Positions 20,331 through 29,499 of a stretch of 64,000 bases of DNA are shown in pieces. Location of the stretch: the NCBI RefSeq assembly GCF_003115855.1, contig NZ_KZ819073.1:186001-250000 (forward strand), read 5' to 3'. A program made the translations under genes and the position numbers. The stretch comes from Brenneria corticis. GTDB lineage: Bacteria; Pseudomonadota; Gammaproteobacteria; Enterobacterales; Enterobacteriaceae. The notes under the pieces were generated by a model. The model was not told the origin of the DNA. It was given only the letters and a program-made list of their open reading frames with translations, and did no database searches. Position 1 is the first letter of the stretch; every line of letters starts with the position of its first letter.

Positions 20331-23195
20331 TTGAAATATCTGGCCTCGTTCCATACGACATTAAAAGTTTCCCGTTATTTATTTCGGGTGCTGGCGACTA
20401 TGCTGTGGGTGCTTGGCGCGCTGATATCGCTTTTTTATATCAGCAAGGCGCTGAATGAAAAAGAGTCGGAGCTGCGGCAGGAATACAATCTGAGCTTCGA
20501 TCAGTCTCAGGGATATATTCGCCATGCGGCCGATATTGTGCGCGAGCTTAAATATTTAGCCGCCAACCGCCTGATGAACGTCGAGGGCAATCAACCCCGG
20601 CAGACAAGCGAAGATGCGGCCTTATCTATTTATCCTTTATCGCCGGGAGCGAATTGCTCGGTTGACGAGGGGGAAAATAATAATCCCCTGGCGTCGTTAA
20701 ATGATTTTTTTAATGGCTGGCGCGAAAACTTTTCCGCGGTGTACGATCTTAACCGGGTCTTTTTCGTCGGCGGCGATCGGCGCTGTATGGTTGATTTCGG
20801 CATCCGCAATCAGGCGCTCGACCGTGATAACCTGCTGAAAAACGTGCAGGATCGTTTTCTGGAGCAGAAGAATGCCGTCCAGTCGGTGGCGCGGGATGAA
20901 ACCGTCTACTGGATTACCCCGGCCTCAATTCCGGACGTCGGTTATCTGTACGCGCTGACGCCGATTTACGTCGATAATAAGCTGGAAGTGATCATGGGGA
21001 TTGAACAGACCATCCGCCTTGATGACTTCGTGACCCTGGGAAAATTCCCGATAAACGCCAAGCTGCTCAATCAGTATAACCAGACCGTTTTGCAGTTTGC
21101 CGAAGGGGGAGGGCGTCACGCTTCTTCGGTGAACAGCTATCCGATAGAGCATAATTACTTTGGTTATGTGAACGGCTATGATGAAATTATTCTGAAAAAA
21201 AACCTGCCGCCCACCGCGTTCAGCATTATTTATTCGCTGCCGTTAAAGGTGTTACTGTCCCATATCGGCGGGCTGATAATGAATATGGCGCTGCTCAACG
21301 CGCTGTCGGCCATCCTGCTGTTTGTGCTGGCGTGGATTTTTGAGCGCAAAATGCTGTTGCCCGCCGAAGTCAATGCGTTTCAATTAGAAGAAAACGAACA
21401 GTTCAACCGCAAAATTGTGGCCTCCGCCCCGGTAGGGATTTGTATTCTGCGGATTAATGACGGCACGAATATTCTCAGTAATGAGCTGGCGCATAATTAT
21501 CTCAATCTGCTTACCCATGAGGATCGCCTGCGGATTACCCGCATTATCTGCGAGCAGCAATCCAAATTCGTCGATGTGATGACCAGCAGGAACGATCACC
21601 TGCAAATCAGCTTTGTCCACTCCCGCTATCGTAATGAGAACGTGGCGATTTGCGTGCTGCTGGATGTCAGCGCCCGGGTCAAAATGGAAGAGTCGCTACA
21701 GGAGATGGCCAACGCCGCGGAGCAGGCGAGCCAGTCCAAATCGATGTTTCTGGCCACGGTGAGCCACGAATTGCGCACGCCGTTGTATGGCATTATCGGT
21801 AACCTGGACTTATTGCAAACCAAAGCGTTGCCCAAGGATGCGAACCGTCTGGTGGCGGCGATGAACAATTCATCCTCGCTGCTGCTGAAAATCATCAGCG
21901 ATATCCTCGACTTTTCCAAGATTGAATCGGAGCAGTTGAAAATCGAACCCTGTGATTTCGCCCCGCATGAGGTTATCAGCCATATCACCAGTAACTATTT
22001 GCCGCTGGTGGTGAAAAAACGCCTGTCGCTGTACTGCTTTATCGACCCGAATGTGCCGGTGAGCCTGTCCGGCGATCCGGTGCGTTTACAGCAGGTGCTC
22101 TCCAATCTGTTGAGCAACGCCATCAAATTTACCGATACCGGATGCATTATTTTCCAGGTGGGCTGTCGCGACGGCTATCTGGAGTTTTTGGTGCGCGATA
22201 CCGGTATGGGGATCCCGGCTCGTGAAACGATGAAACTGTTTGATCCTTTTTTTCAGGCGGGAAGCGGCGTGCAGCGTCATTTCCAGGGAACCGGGCTGGG
22301 GCTGGCCATCTGCGAGAAGCTGGTCAACCTGATGGACGGCGATATTACCATCGAGTCGGAGCCGGGGCTGGGCAGCCAGTTTGGCGTCAGGATCCCCCTC
22401 TATAAGGCGCGCTATGTTCCGGTGGCGATTAATGGCGCTTTGCAGGGAAAAATGTGCTGGCTGATGGTGCGCAATGTCCGGCTGGAGTCCTATCTGCTGG
22501 CTTTTTTACAGGCGCACGGGTTGCAGGCCTGTCGTTATCAGCGCCAGACGATCGGCGCTGATGATGTGATCATCAGCGATTATACGCCTTCGCAAACGTT
22601 CGAGGCGCGGGCGTATATCGTGATGAGCGGCGCACATACCGGCTCGGCGCAGGAAGTCAGCCCCGGCCGCTGGTTGCACAGCACCTCGACGCCGCAATAT
22701 TTACCTGATTTGCTGGAGAAAATTTACCTCCCGGATGCGAGCGACGCATCGCATTCCGCCCTGTCGTCGCCGTTGACCAACTATGGCCGTATCGAGAATG
22801 GCGACATCATGATTCTGGTGGTGGACGACCATCCGATCAACCGCCGTTTGCTGGCGGACCAGCTCGGATCGCTGGGATATATGGCGCTGACGGCGAATGA
22901 TGGCGTTGATGCGTTAAGCGTATTAAGTAAAAACACCGTTGATATCGTGCTGACGGACGTCAATATGCCGAATATGGATGGTTACCGCTTAACGCAACGC
23001 TTACGCGAATTAAAGCGGACTTTCCCGGTGATCGGCGTTACCGCGAATGCGCTGGCGGAAGAGAGGCAGCGCTGTTTACAGTCGGGCATGGATAATTGTC
23101 TATCCAAGCCGGTGACGCTGGAGACCCTGCAGCAGACGCTGTTTTACTACAGCAACGTGGTGCGCCAGACGCGGGAAGCCTCGGCGGAAACCTGA
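20331..23195 (+). CDS. rcsC: RcsC hybrid sensor kinase of the Rcs phosphorelay
   Basis: A 954-residue inner-membrane hybrid kinase. It has a first membrane helix at ~18-40, a periplasmic domain (~41-310), a second helix at ~315-335, a linker/PAS-like region, HisKA with H479 in SHELRTP, an HATPase domain (NLLSNAIKFTD, GTGLGLAIC), an RcsC-ABL domain, and a receiver with D876 in LTDVNMP. It phosphorylates RcsD, which passes phosphate to RcsB, in response to envelope stress. The start is TTG at 20331, giving MKYLASF as in E. coli. It is convergent with rcsB. The periplasmic part is the least conserved, as usual. Confidence 0.96.
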   Translation: MKYLASFHTTLKVSRYLFRVLATMLWVLGALISLFYISKALNEKESELRQEYNLSFDQSQGYIRHAADIVRELKYLAANRLMNVEGNQPRQTSEDAALSIYPLSPGANCSVDEGENNNPLASLNDFFNGWRENFSAVYDLNRVFFVGGDRRCMVDFGIRNQALDRDNLLKNVQDRFLEQKNAVQSVARDETVYWITPASIPDVGYLYALTPIYVDNKLEVIMGIEQTIRLDDFVTLGKFPINAKLLNQYNQTVLQFAEGGGRHASSVNSYPIEHNYFGYVNGYDEIILKKNLPPTAFSIIYSLPLKVLLSHIGGLIMNMALLNALSAILLFVLAWIFERKMLLPAEVNAFQLEENEQFNRKIVASAPVGICILRINDGTNILSNELAHNYLNLLTHEDRLRITRIICEQQSKFVDVMTSRNDHLQISFVHSRYRNENVAICVLLDVSARVKMEESLQEMANAAEQASQSKSMFLATVSHELRTPLYGIIGNLDLLQTKALPKDANRLVAAMNNSSSLLLKIISDILDFSKIESEQLKIEPCDFAPHEVISHITSNYLPLVVKKRLSLYCFIDPNVPVSLSGDPVRLQQVLSNLLSNAIKFTDTGCIIFQVGCRDGYLEFLVRDTGMGIPARETMKLFDPFFQAGSGVQRHFQGTGLGLAICEKLVNLMDGDITIESEPGLGSQFGVRIPLYKARYVPVAINGALQGKMCWLMVRNVRLESYLLAFLQAHGLQACRYQRQTIGADDVIISDYTPSQTFEARAYIVMSGAHTGSAQEVSPGRWLHSTSTPQYLPDLLEKIYLPDASDASHSALSSPLTNYGRIENGDIMILVVDDHPINRRLLADQLGSLGYMALTANDGVDALSVLSKNTVDIVLTDVNMPNMDGYRLTQRLRELKRTFPVIGVTANALAEERQRCLQSGMDNCLSKPVTLETLQQTLFYYSNVVRQTREASAET

Positions 23196-23210
23196 ACCGC
23201 CAAGAAATGT

Positions 23211-23232
23211 GATGCCCGCTGTCGCGGGCATC
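23211..23232. terminator. Bidirectional terminator between rcsC and rcsB
   Basis: GATGCCCGC-TGTC-GCGGGCATC, a 9-bp perfect stem midway between the convergent stops (23195 and 23249). Confidence 0.8.
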
Positions 23233-23248
23233 ATAACAGCGCGGGGAA

Positions 23249-23905
23249 TTACTCTTTTTCCGTATGCGTGGCGTTGCCGTTAACGGAAGAGAGGTAGTTC
23301 AGCAGCGCAATGTCGTTATCCACGCCCAGTTTGGTCATCGCCGATTTTTTCTGGCTGCTGATGGTCTTGATACTGCGGTTCAGTTTCTTGGCGATTTCGG
23401 TTACCAGAAAACCTTCGGCGAATAAGCGTAACACTTCGCTCTCTTTCGGCGACAGGCGTTTGTCGCCATAACCGCCGGCGCTGATTTTTTCCAATACCTT
23501 GAGGACGCTGTCCGGGGTAAACTTCTTGCCTTTTTGCAGCGCCGCCAGCGCTTTGGGCAGATCGGTCGGCGCGCCCTGTTTCAGCACAATGCCTTCAATA
23601 TCCAAATCCAGCACGGCGCTCAGAATGGCTGGGTTATTGTTCATGGTCAGAACAATAATGGAGAGGTGCGGAAAGTGACGTTTAATATATTTAATTAAAG
23701 TAATTCCATCGCCGTATTTATCTCCCGGCATGGACAAATCGGTAATTAAAACGTTGGCGTCCAGTTTCGGCAGGTTATTGATCAAGGCGGTTGAGTCTTC
23801 AAATTCACCCACCACGTTGACCCATTCAATTTGTTCAAGCGACTTTCTGATGCCAAAAAGAACAATAGGATGGTCGTCGGCAATAATTACGTTTAGGTTA
23901 CTCAT
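23249..23905 (-). CDS. rcsB: RcsB response regulator
   Basis: A 218-residue NarL/FixJ-type regulator. The receiver (1-~125) has acidic pocket D10/D11 and phosphoacceptor D56 in LITDLSMPG; the LuxR-type helix-turn-helix (~145-205) reads LSPKESEVLRLFAEGFLVTEIA. It controls capsule, motility, osmB, rprA and division genes as a homodimer or with RcsA, BglJ or GadE. The start overlaps the rcsD stop by 8 bases (ATGAGTAA), so rcsD and rcsB are co-translated; an extra promoter inside rcsD is known in E. coli. Confidence 0.97.
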   Translation of the reverse strand: MSNLNVIIADDHPIVLFGIRKSLEQIEWVNVVGEFEDSTALINNLPKLDANVLITDLSMPGDKYGDGITLIKYIKRHFPHLSIIVLTMNNNPAILSAVLDLDIEGIVLKQGAPTDLPKALAALQKGKKFTPDSVLKVLEKISAGGYGDKRLSPKESEVLRLFAEGFLVTEIAKKLNRSIKTISSQKKSAMTKLGVDNDIALLNYLSSVNGNATHTEKE

Positions 23906-26573
23906 CGTTTTGGTTACTCATATGTTGGCTACCTTGCTGTAGTAATGCACTGACGAATCCTCCAATTTCATGAAGGTTATTTTCTATCTGTACACTATCG
24001 TGCGCGGTAATATGCTGTTCAAGCTGCTCACATAGCTGTTTGCCGGGATGCAGGTTTAACATGGCAAATACGCCTTTCAGCCGATGTGCCGTTTGCGCAA
24101 GTGACAAAAAATCAGCCTCTTGCGCCTCAGTATACAGCCTCTTTAAATCATCCGGTACTGTCTCGACAAACAGCGAAAAATAATCGCTTGACGCCAATTG
24201 TCGGGCGTAAAACGCCGCATCATGACTCTCTTCCGACGGCGGCGTATCCGCCGGCGTTTCCAACTGCTGCTCAATCAACTTAAGCAGCGCCTCCAGCAGT
24301 AGCTGGCTGATATTATAGTTCACCCGCAGCCGATGGGGCCCCAGCGTAACTACCGCGGTATCGTCGCCGCTGAGCAATATGCAATAATCCGCGCTCCTTT
24401 GCGCATCGTCGGTGATGCACAGATCGGCTTGCTGATTGACCTGGCGATCGTCGACCAGCAGATAGTTGGCTCCCCAGCCGGTCAGCAGATGGCCGACGAT
24501 ATGCTGTACTTCGTTTGAGGTGATATCCAGCAGTACGTTGATGCCGTCCAGCAGTTTCTCTTCCTCGGCCGGGAGGGCTTCGGGCTCCAGTTTTACCGTC
24601 AGGGTATAGTGTGTGCCAAGCCCCGTTTTACTATGGACATGCAGCTTGCCGCCCAGTCTATTGCACAGTTGATTACACAGGAATAGGGTCAATCCTGAAT
24701 TTTGACTGAAACGATCCGCGCTTGCCGGATGTAAAAACGGGTAGTTAAGATTATCCTGTTCAATTCCCGGGATTCCGGCCCCGGTATCGCTGATTTGTAT
24801 CATCAGCTTTTCCGGCGCATTGTTATCATGGTCGATAGAAAGCGTGATCTTGCCGTAGTCGGTATTGGTAATGGCGTAATTCAGCAGCAGCGACACTATT
24901 TTTCTCAGCAGTTCGCTATCGCCCAGACAGGTTTGGTTAATATCCAGTTTGTAGTGATTAAACAGGGAAAGCCCTTTTTGATTAATCTTCGGCAGTAATT
25001 CCAGTAATAGGCCGTCGACCATCGTCAGTGGAGAAAAGCTCTCATGGGCGAGTTGCCATTCCTGCGTCTCCAGTTTTTCCTGCAGCGCGATATTCTCCAG
25101 CAGATCAATGGCGTTGCCCGCATCGGTCAGCAGTTGCCTAACGATCTGCTGCCGTTCGGCAATATCATCGCCACGGCGCAGGGAAAGTATATTTTGACGT
25201 AGCGAAAGCAGCGGCCGTTTGAATTCATTGAGCAGATTTCTGAACAGATGCTTCCTGGCCTGAACATTTTTTTCATATTCGCGCTGCGCCAACTGGAGTT
25301 TTTTATTCACCAGAATCTCTTTATCCTGCTCACGCAGCAGAAACAGGCAATAGTCCGCGGAATATTGACTGCGGAACTGGCGTATTTCATACATTTCGTT
25401 ATTCACCGTCACCTGAACGACGCCCTGATGTTCATCGGCCATATTGGTGATTTTTTGCAGGCTGAGATGGGGCAGCAAATTTTCCGCCAGCGCGTTCTGT
25501 ACAATAACCTTATTGCTGCTGAAGTCGTAAATCAGTACGCCCAGCGGAATGCGGCTGAGCGTTTCATGATAGATATCCAACCGCTTACTCAGCAGTTGTG
25601 ATAAATCTTCGCCGGGGTGAGCGTATTTCTGCCGGAAAAGATAAAAGCCGGCAAGGGTGAGTATCAGTAATACCAGCGTCAGCAACAGCAGCCAGATATT
25701 ATTATGCAGCATATCGACGGCCAGCACTTTTACCGGAATCTGGAAAACGATTTTTACCGGCGCATTAACCAGCAGCGCGGATATCTCAAGCAGCGAGCCG
25801 TTCAACTGGACCTGCGCGCTATCTTCATTGCCGCTATTGGCGTCATACGCGGTCGGCGCGTCCTGGCGCAGGACGAAATTTTCGCGCGGCATATTGGCCG
25901 GGATCAGATCGTTGATGGGCAAGTCGAAGGCAAGAATGGTCGCCAGGTGGCCGGGCTGATTAAACGTGGTGCGCAGGGTGAAGTAATAGTCGTTATAGAA
26001 CCGCAGCTTGCGGATAGGCGAAAAACTTTCGCGCTCGTCCAGTACATTGGCCTGCTGCAGCATCTCCGTGCGGCGCGCTTCCGCAATGGCGCTGATATAG
26101 CTGCCGCGGAACTGGGACGAAATGTCTTTCAGGGTCTGGGTTGAAATCATCGTCAGGCTGTTATCGATGCCGTTAAGATAGTACATGGAATAGACATCGT
26201 TTTCCGCGCCCCACAGAATGTCCAGATAGTTTGATATGCGGTAGACGGCGTTCAGGGTGCTTTGATCGTGCTGGCCGAATATCAGCGCGTCGGTGACCTG
26301 GCCGCTTTTCGCCACGTAAAAGACATTCGGCATCAGATTGATGGCGTTGATATTATCGTCGCTGGCCGGATCATCGCCATTCAGGTTGCCGTAAATCTGA
26401 TAGGTAAAAAAACGATAGGTATCGATGCGTTTTTGTATTCCCTGGGCGATATCCGTCAAGGCATACTTTTTCTCCGTCAGCCAGCTACTGAGGTAGTTAT
26501 AGCCAAAGGTGCCGGTGAGCAGGAGCAGCAGCACGATGAACAGAGCAAAATAACGCATGATGATTGCCGGCAT
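23898..26573 (-). CDS. rcsD: RcsD phosphotransfer protein
   Basis: An 891-residue inner-membrane protein (E. coli RcsD has 890). It has an N-terminal helix (YFALFIVLLLLLTGTFGY), a periplasmic domain, a second helix near 280-300 (WLLLLTLVLLILTLAGFYLF), a kinase-like domain without the active histidine, an ABL domain and a C-terminal HPt domain with H830 in TAHRLKG. It relays phosphate between RcsC and RcsB. The open frame continues to 26900 inside the next gene, but ATG 26573 has CAGGAG ten bases upstream and gives the expected length. Confidence 0.93.
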   Translation of the reverse strand: MPAIIMRYFALFIVLLLLLTGTFGYNYLSSWLTEKKYALTDIAQGIQKRIDTYRFFTYQIYGNLNGDDPASDDNINAINLMPNVFYVAKSGQVTDALIFGQHDQSTLNAVYRISNYLDILWGAENDVYSMYYLNGIDNSLTMISTQTLKDISSQFRGSYISAIAEARRTEMLQQANVLDERESFSPIRKLRFYNDYYFTLRTTFNQPGHLATILAFDLPINDLIPANMPRENFVLRQDAPTAYDANSGNEDSAQVQLNGSLLEISALLVNAPVKIVFQIPVKVLAVDMLHNNIWLLLLTLVLLILTLAGFYLFRQKYAHPGEDLSQLLSKRLDIYHETLSRIPLGVLIYDFSSNKVIVQNALAENLLPHLSLQKITNMADEHQGVVQVTVNNEMYEIRQFRSQYSADYCLFLLREQDKEILVNKKLQLAQREYEKNVQARKHLFRNLLNEFKRPLLSLRQNILSLRRGDDIAERQQIVRQLLTDAGNAIDLLENIALQEKLETQEWQLAHESFSPLTMVDGLLLELLPKINQKGLSLFNHYKLDINQTCLGDSELLRKIVSLLLNYAITNTDYGKITLSIDHDNNAPEKLMIQISDTGAGIPGIEQDNLNYPFLHPASADRFSQNSGLTLFLCNQLCNRLGGKLHVHSKTGLGTHYTLTVKLEPEALPAEEEKLLDGINVLLDITSNEVQHIVGHLLTGWGANYLLVDDRQVNQQADLCITDDAQRSADYCILLSGDDTAVVTLGPHRLRVNYNISQLLLEALLKLIEQQLETPADTPPSEESHDAAFYARQLASSDYFSLFVETVPDDLKRLYTEAQEADFLSLAQTAHRLKGVFAMLNLHPGKQLCEQLEQHITAHDSVQIENNLHEIGGFVSALLQQGSQHMSNQNDE

Positions 26574-26590
26574 TGAATTTACGCTCCTGA

Positions 26591-27760
26591 TTAACGGATA
26601 ACGGCGCGCGCACTGGCGCCGACGAGCAACAATAACAGCGCCACGCACCCGAAGGCGACGCCCAGGCTGCTGGCCTGCGCGATAAAGCCCAGCAGCGCCG
26701 GACCCGACAGAATACCCGCGTAACCGACGGTGGTAATAGCGGCGATGGCCAGATTCGCCGGCATGACCTGCTGATTGCCCGCCGCGGTGAACAGGATCGG
26801 CACCACGTTTGAGGCGCCGATCCCTACCATGACGAAACCCAGAATAGCGGTCGCCGCGTTGTCGATGCCGACGGCCAACAGCAATCCGCACGCCGCGCAC
26901 AGGCTGCCGCCGGTAAGGACGGCATAGCGCCCCAGCGCATTGACGATGCGATCGCCGTTAAGCCGGCCCAGCGTCATGGCGACGGAAAAAGCGGCGTAGC
27001 CTATGCCGGCCTGGGCGCCGTCCAGGCTGCGTTCCACGGTTAAAAACAGCGCGCTCCAGTCCAGTATGGCGCCCTCGGCCAGAAACATAATGAAGCACAG
27101 CAGGCCGATAAACATCACCCAGCCGCGGGGGATGACGAATAGCGGACCGCTATCGGCCCGTTTGGCGGCGCGCAGCAGATGGCGCTGCGCCTGCGACAGT
27201 AACGCCGCAAGCAGCGCCACCACGATCAGTATCGCCGCCGCGGGAGACAGCCCCAGCCACAGCAGCGCGCTGACGCCGCCGGCTCCGGCTATCCCGCCGA
27301 CGCTGAAAAAGCCGTGAAAACCGGACATCATCGCCCGGCCGCTGGCCTGTTCGACAATCACGGCCTGAATATTCATGGAGACATCAATCATGCCAATGGC
27401 CGCGCCGAAAAAAAGCAGGACGATCGCCATCAGCGGCAGCGTGTCCGCCTGCGTCAGCATCGGCAGCACCAGGCACAGTACGGCGCCGGCCAGCAAGATG
27501 ACCGTCCGGCATCCCAGCTTGCCGGTCAACCATCCGCTGAGCGGCATCGCCAGCAGCGAACCGATGCCGAGAGAAAGCAACAGCATTCCCAGCGAGGCGT
27601 CGTTGATTGCCAGACGGTTTTTGACAAAAGGCACCAGCGGCGCCCAGGAAGCCATGGCGAAACCGGCGATGAAAAAAGCGCTGCGCGTGGCGGCCTGAGC
27701 CTTTTTGCCCGGTTGTTCCTGCCGGATACAGGATGCTTCGGAATGCACTGTGGTACTCAT
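26591..27760 (-). CDS. Major facilitator superfamily transporter, YbjJ-like
   Basis: A 389-residue transporter with about twelve hydrophobic helices. It resembles the YbjJ group (FIAGFAMASWAPLVPFVKNRL near the start, GMIDVSMNIQAVIVEQ and MMSGFHGFFSVGG in the middle). The substrate is unknown. It lies 17 bases before the rcsD start in the same direction, so it could be co-transcribed with rcsDB; no obvious functional link is known. The start at 27760 gives a ~25-residue polar N-tail; a later start is possible. Confidence 0.82.
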   Translation of the reverse strand: MSTTVHSEASCIRQEQPGKKAQAATRSAFFIAGFAMASWAPLVPFVKNRLAINDASLGMLLLSLGIGSLLAMPLSGWLTGKLGCRTVILLAGAVLCLVLPMLTQADTLPLMAIVLLFFGAAIGMIDVSMNIQAVIVEQASGRAMMSGFHGFFSVGGIAGAGGVSALLWLGLSPAAAILIVVALLAALLSQAQRHLLRAAKRADSGPLFVIPRGWVMFIGLLCFIMFLAEGAILDWSALFLTVERSLDGAQAGIGYAAFSVAMTLGRLNGDRIVNALGRYAVLTGGSLCAACGLLLAVGIDNAATAILGFVMVGIGASNVVPILFTAAGNQQVMPANLAIAAITTVGYAGILSGPALLGFIAQASSLGVAFGCVALLLLLVGASARAVIR

Positions 27761-27992
27761 AGCCTGAACGACATATACCTAAGGGACGTAATAAGGGCTT
27801 CTTTCTACCATAATTGGGGGGCTGAATCGAAGGATTCGTGATCGTAAGCCGGCCGATGGACGGATTATCGGATAAGTTAACGCGGGCCGGCTAAAAAATA
27901 AGCGGCGGATAATCCTTTTCAAGCGATATAACCTCTCACCCACGGCGCCTTTTTTTCCCGTATAATCCCGTACTTTACATCAGGATGCCGGG

Positions 27993-29327
27993 GTGACGGT
28001 GAAACAACTTTCCGACCTGTTGCGCCATATGCAGCAGGATTTGCGCCAACCACAGCCTGCAGTCGGCGGTCTCCGCCAGCTAATGCGTTCGATTCGCGTC
28101 AGCGAACCCGCCGAGCTATTGCCGTGGCTGGCCGCCCAACCGGCGTATCCGCAGTTTTACTGGCAGCATCGTCAGGAAAGCGAAGAGGCGGCGGTTTGCG
28201 GACGGGTGTGCGGTTTTCACCATATTCAGGATGCCGAAGCCTTTCTTGCGCGACAGGGGGGCGAGCGCGACGTACGTATCTGGGGGCTGAACGCCTTTAG
28301 CCAGACGGCCCCTGCGCCGGCGCACGGCGCCTCTTGCGCTTATCTTTTTTTGCCGCGTATCGAGTTATTGCGCCGCGGCGATACGCTTAGCCTGCGAATC
28401 AATTTATTCAGTGAAACCTCATTACGGCAGGATGCCGATGAGGCGGCGGCGTTTATCAATTTGCTGCTGCCGGCGCATCCGCTGCCGCCCCTGCGGGCGG
28501 AGATTGAAAGCGTTGAACATCAGCCGGATCGCCGGCGCTGGAACGATCTGCTGCAACTGGCGCTGCGGGGTATTGCCGCCGGAAAGATGGAGAAAGTGGT
28601 GCTGGCAAGAACGACGACCTTAACTCTCCGGCAGCCGCTGCCGGCAAAGACCTTGATGGCCGCCAGCCGCGCGGTCAACCATCGCTGTTTCCATTTTATG
28701 CTGGCGCACGACGCCCGGCAGGCGTTTCTCGGCTCCAGCCCCGAGCGGCTTTATCGCCGGAAGGATTTACGGCTGGAAACCGAGGCGCTGGCCGGTACGG
28801 TGGCGAGCGATAACGATGAAGGCAAGGCGGCGGAACTGGCCGGCTGGCTGATGAGCGATGGCAAAAACCAGTGCGAAAACAGGCTGGTGGTGGATGACAT
28901 CTGCCGACAGCTGCGGCAGTCGGCGCTAGCGCCGGACGTTATGCCGCCGGAAATCGTCCGTCTGCGTAAAGTGCAGCATCTGCGTCGCGCCATTCGGGCC
29001 GAGCTGAAGGCGGCGTCCGACGCCGCCTGTCTCCACGCCCTACAGCCCACGGCGGCGGTTGCCGGTATTCCCAGGGGCGTCGCCCGTGGTTTTATCGCCG
29101 AACATGAGCGATTCGAGCGCGGCTGGTATGCCGGCTCCGCGGGTTATCTCTCCCGCCGACAGGCGGAATTTTGCGTGGCATTGCGTTCGGCTGAAATCAG
29201 CGACACTATTTTAACGCTGTATGCCGGCGCCGGCATTGTGGCGGGGTCCGATCCGCAACAAGAATGGCAGGAGTTGGAAAACAAGGCCGCCGGGTTAAAA
29301 TCCCTGTTGGAGGACGATATATCATAG
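27993..29327 (+). CDS. menF: Menaquinone-specific isochorismate synthase
   Basis: A 444-residue chorismate-utilising enzyme (E. coli MenF has 431). The C-terminal catalytic domain is complete: KVVLARTTTL (general-base lysine), FLGSSPERL, TEALAGTVA, and QPTAAVAGIPR to GSAGYLS and YAGAGIVAGSDPQQEWQE for Mg2+ binding. It converts chorismate to isochorismate, the entry to menaquinone. The start is GTG at 27993 with AGGA seven bases upstream; an ATG at 27985 is out of frame. It is first in the men cluster, with a 172-base gap before menD. Confidence 0.95.
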   Translation: MTVKQLSDLLRHMQQDLRQPQPAVGGLRQLMRSIRVSEPAELLPWLAAQPAYPQFYWQHRQESEEAAVCGRVCGFHHIQDAEAFLARQGGERDVRIWGLNAFSQTAPAPAHGASCAYLFLPRIELLRRGDTLSLRINLFSETSLRQDADEAAAFINLLLPAHPLPPLRAEIESVEHQPDRRRWNDLLQLALRGIAAGKMEKVVLARTTTLTLRQPLPAKTLMAASRAVNHRCFHFMLAHDARQAFLGSSPERLYRRKDLRLETEALAGTVASDNDEGKAAELAGWLMSDGKNQCENRLVVDDICRQLRQSALAPDVMPPEIVRLRKVQHLRRAIRAELKAASDAACLHALQPTAAVAGIPRGVARGFIAEHERFERGWYAGSAGYLSRRQAEFCVALRSAEISDTILTLYAGAGIVAGSDPQQEWQELENKAAGLKSLLEDDIS

Positions 29328-29499
29328 TTCCGTTTTATGTTTGTTGTGTCCGGCGCCGGTTTATATCAAAGTCGGCCGAGTGGAAAAAATTATAATTATT
29401 GCCATATGCCCTGAATAATTCGAACTGCGCAAAAGCCTATGCCCCCGCAGCTTGAAATATGACGGGGATAACCCGCAACCTGAATTGCTGAGTACATTA
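29328..29499. other. menF-menD intergenic gap
   Basis: An AT-richer gap of 172 bases in the men cluster. The frame of menD is open from 29452 with an ATG there, but the family start is 29500. I see no clear terminator or repeat. It may hold a separate menD promoter. Confidence 0.35.

Noticed and set aside
26574..26900. Upstream extension of rcsD to 1000 codons
   Set aside because: It runs antisense-free but inside the MFS gene in another frame; the ATG at 26573 has a strong ribosome binding site and gives the normal RcsD length.
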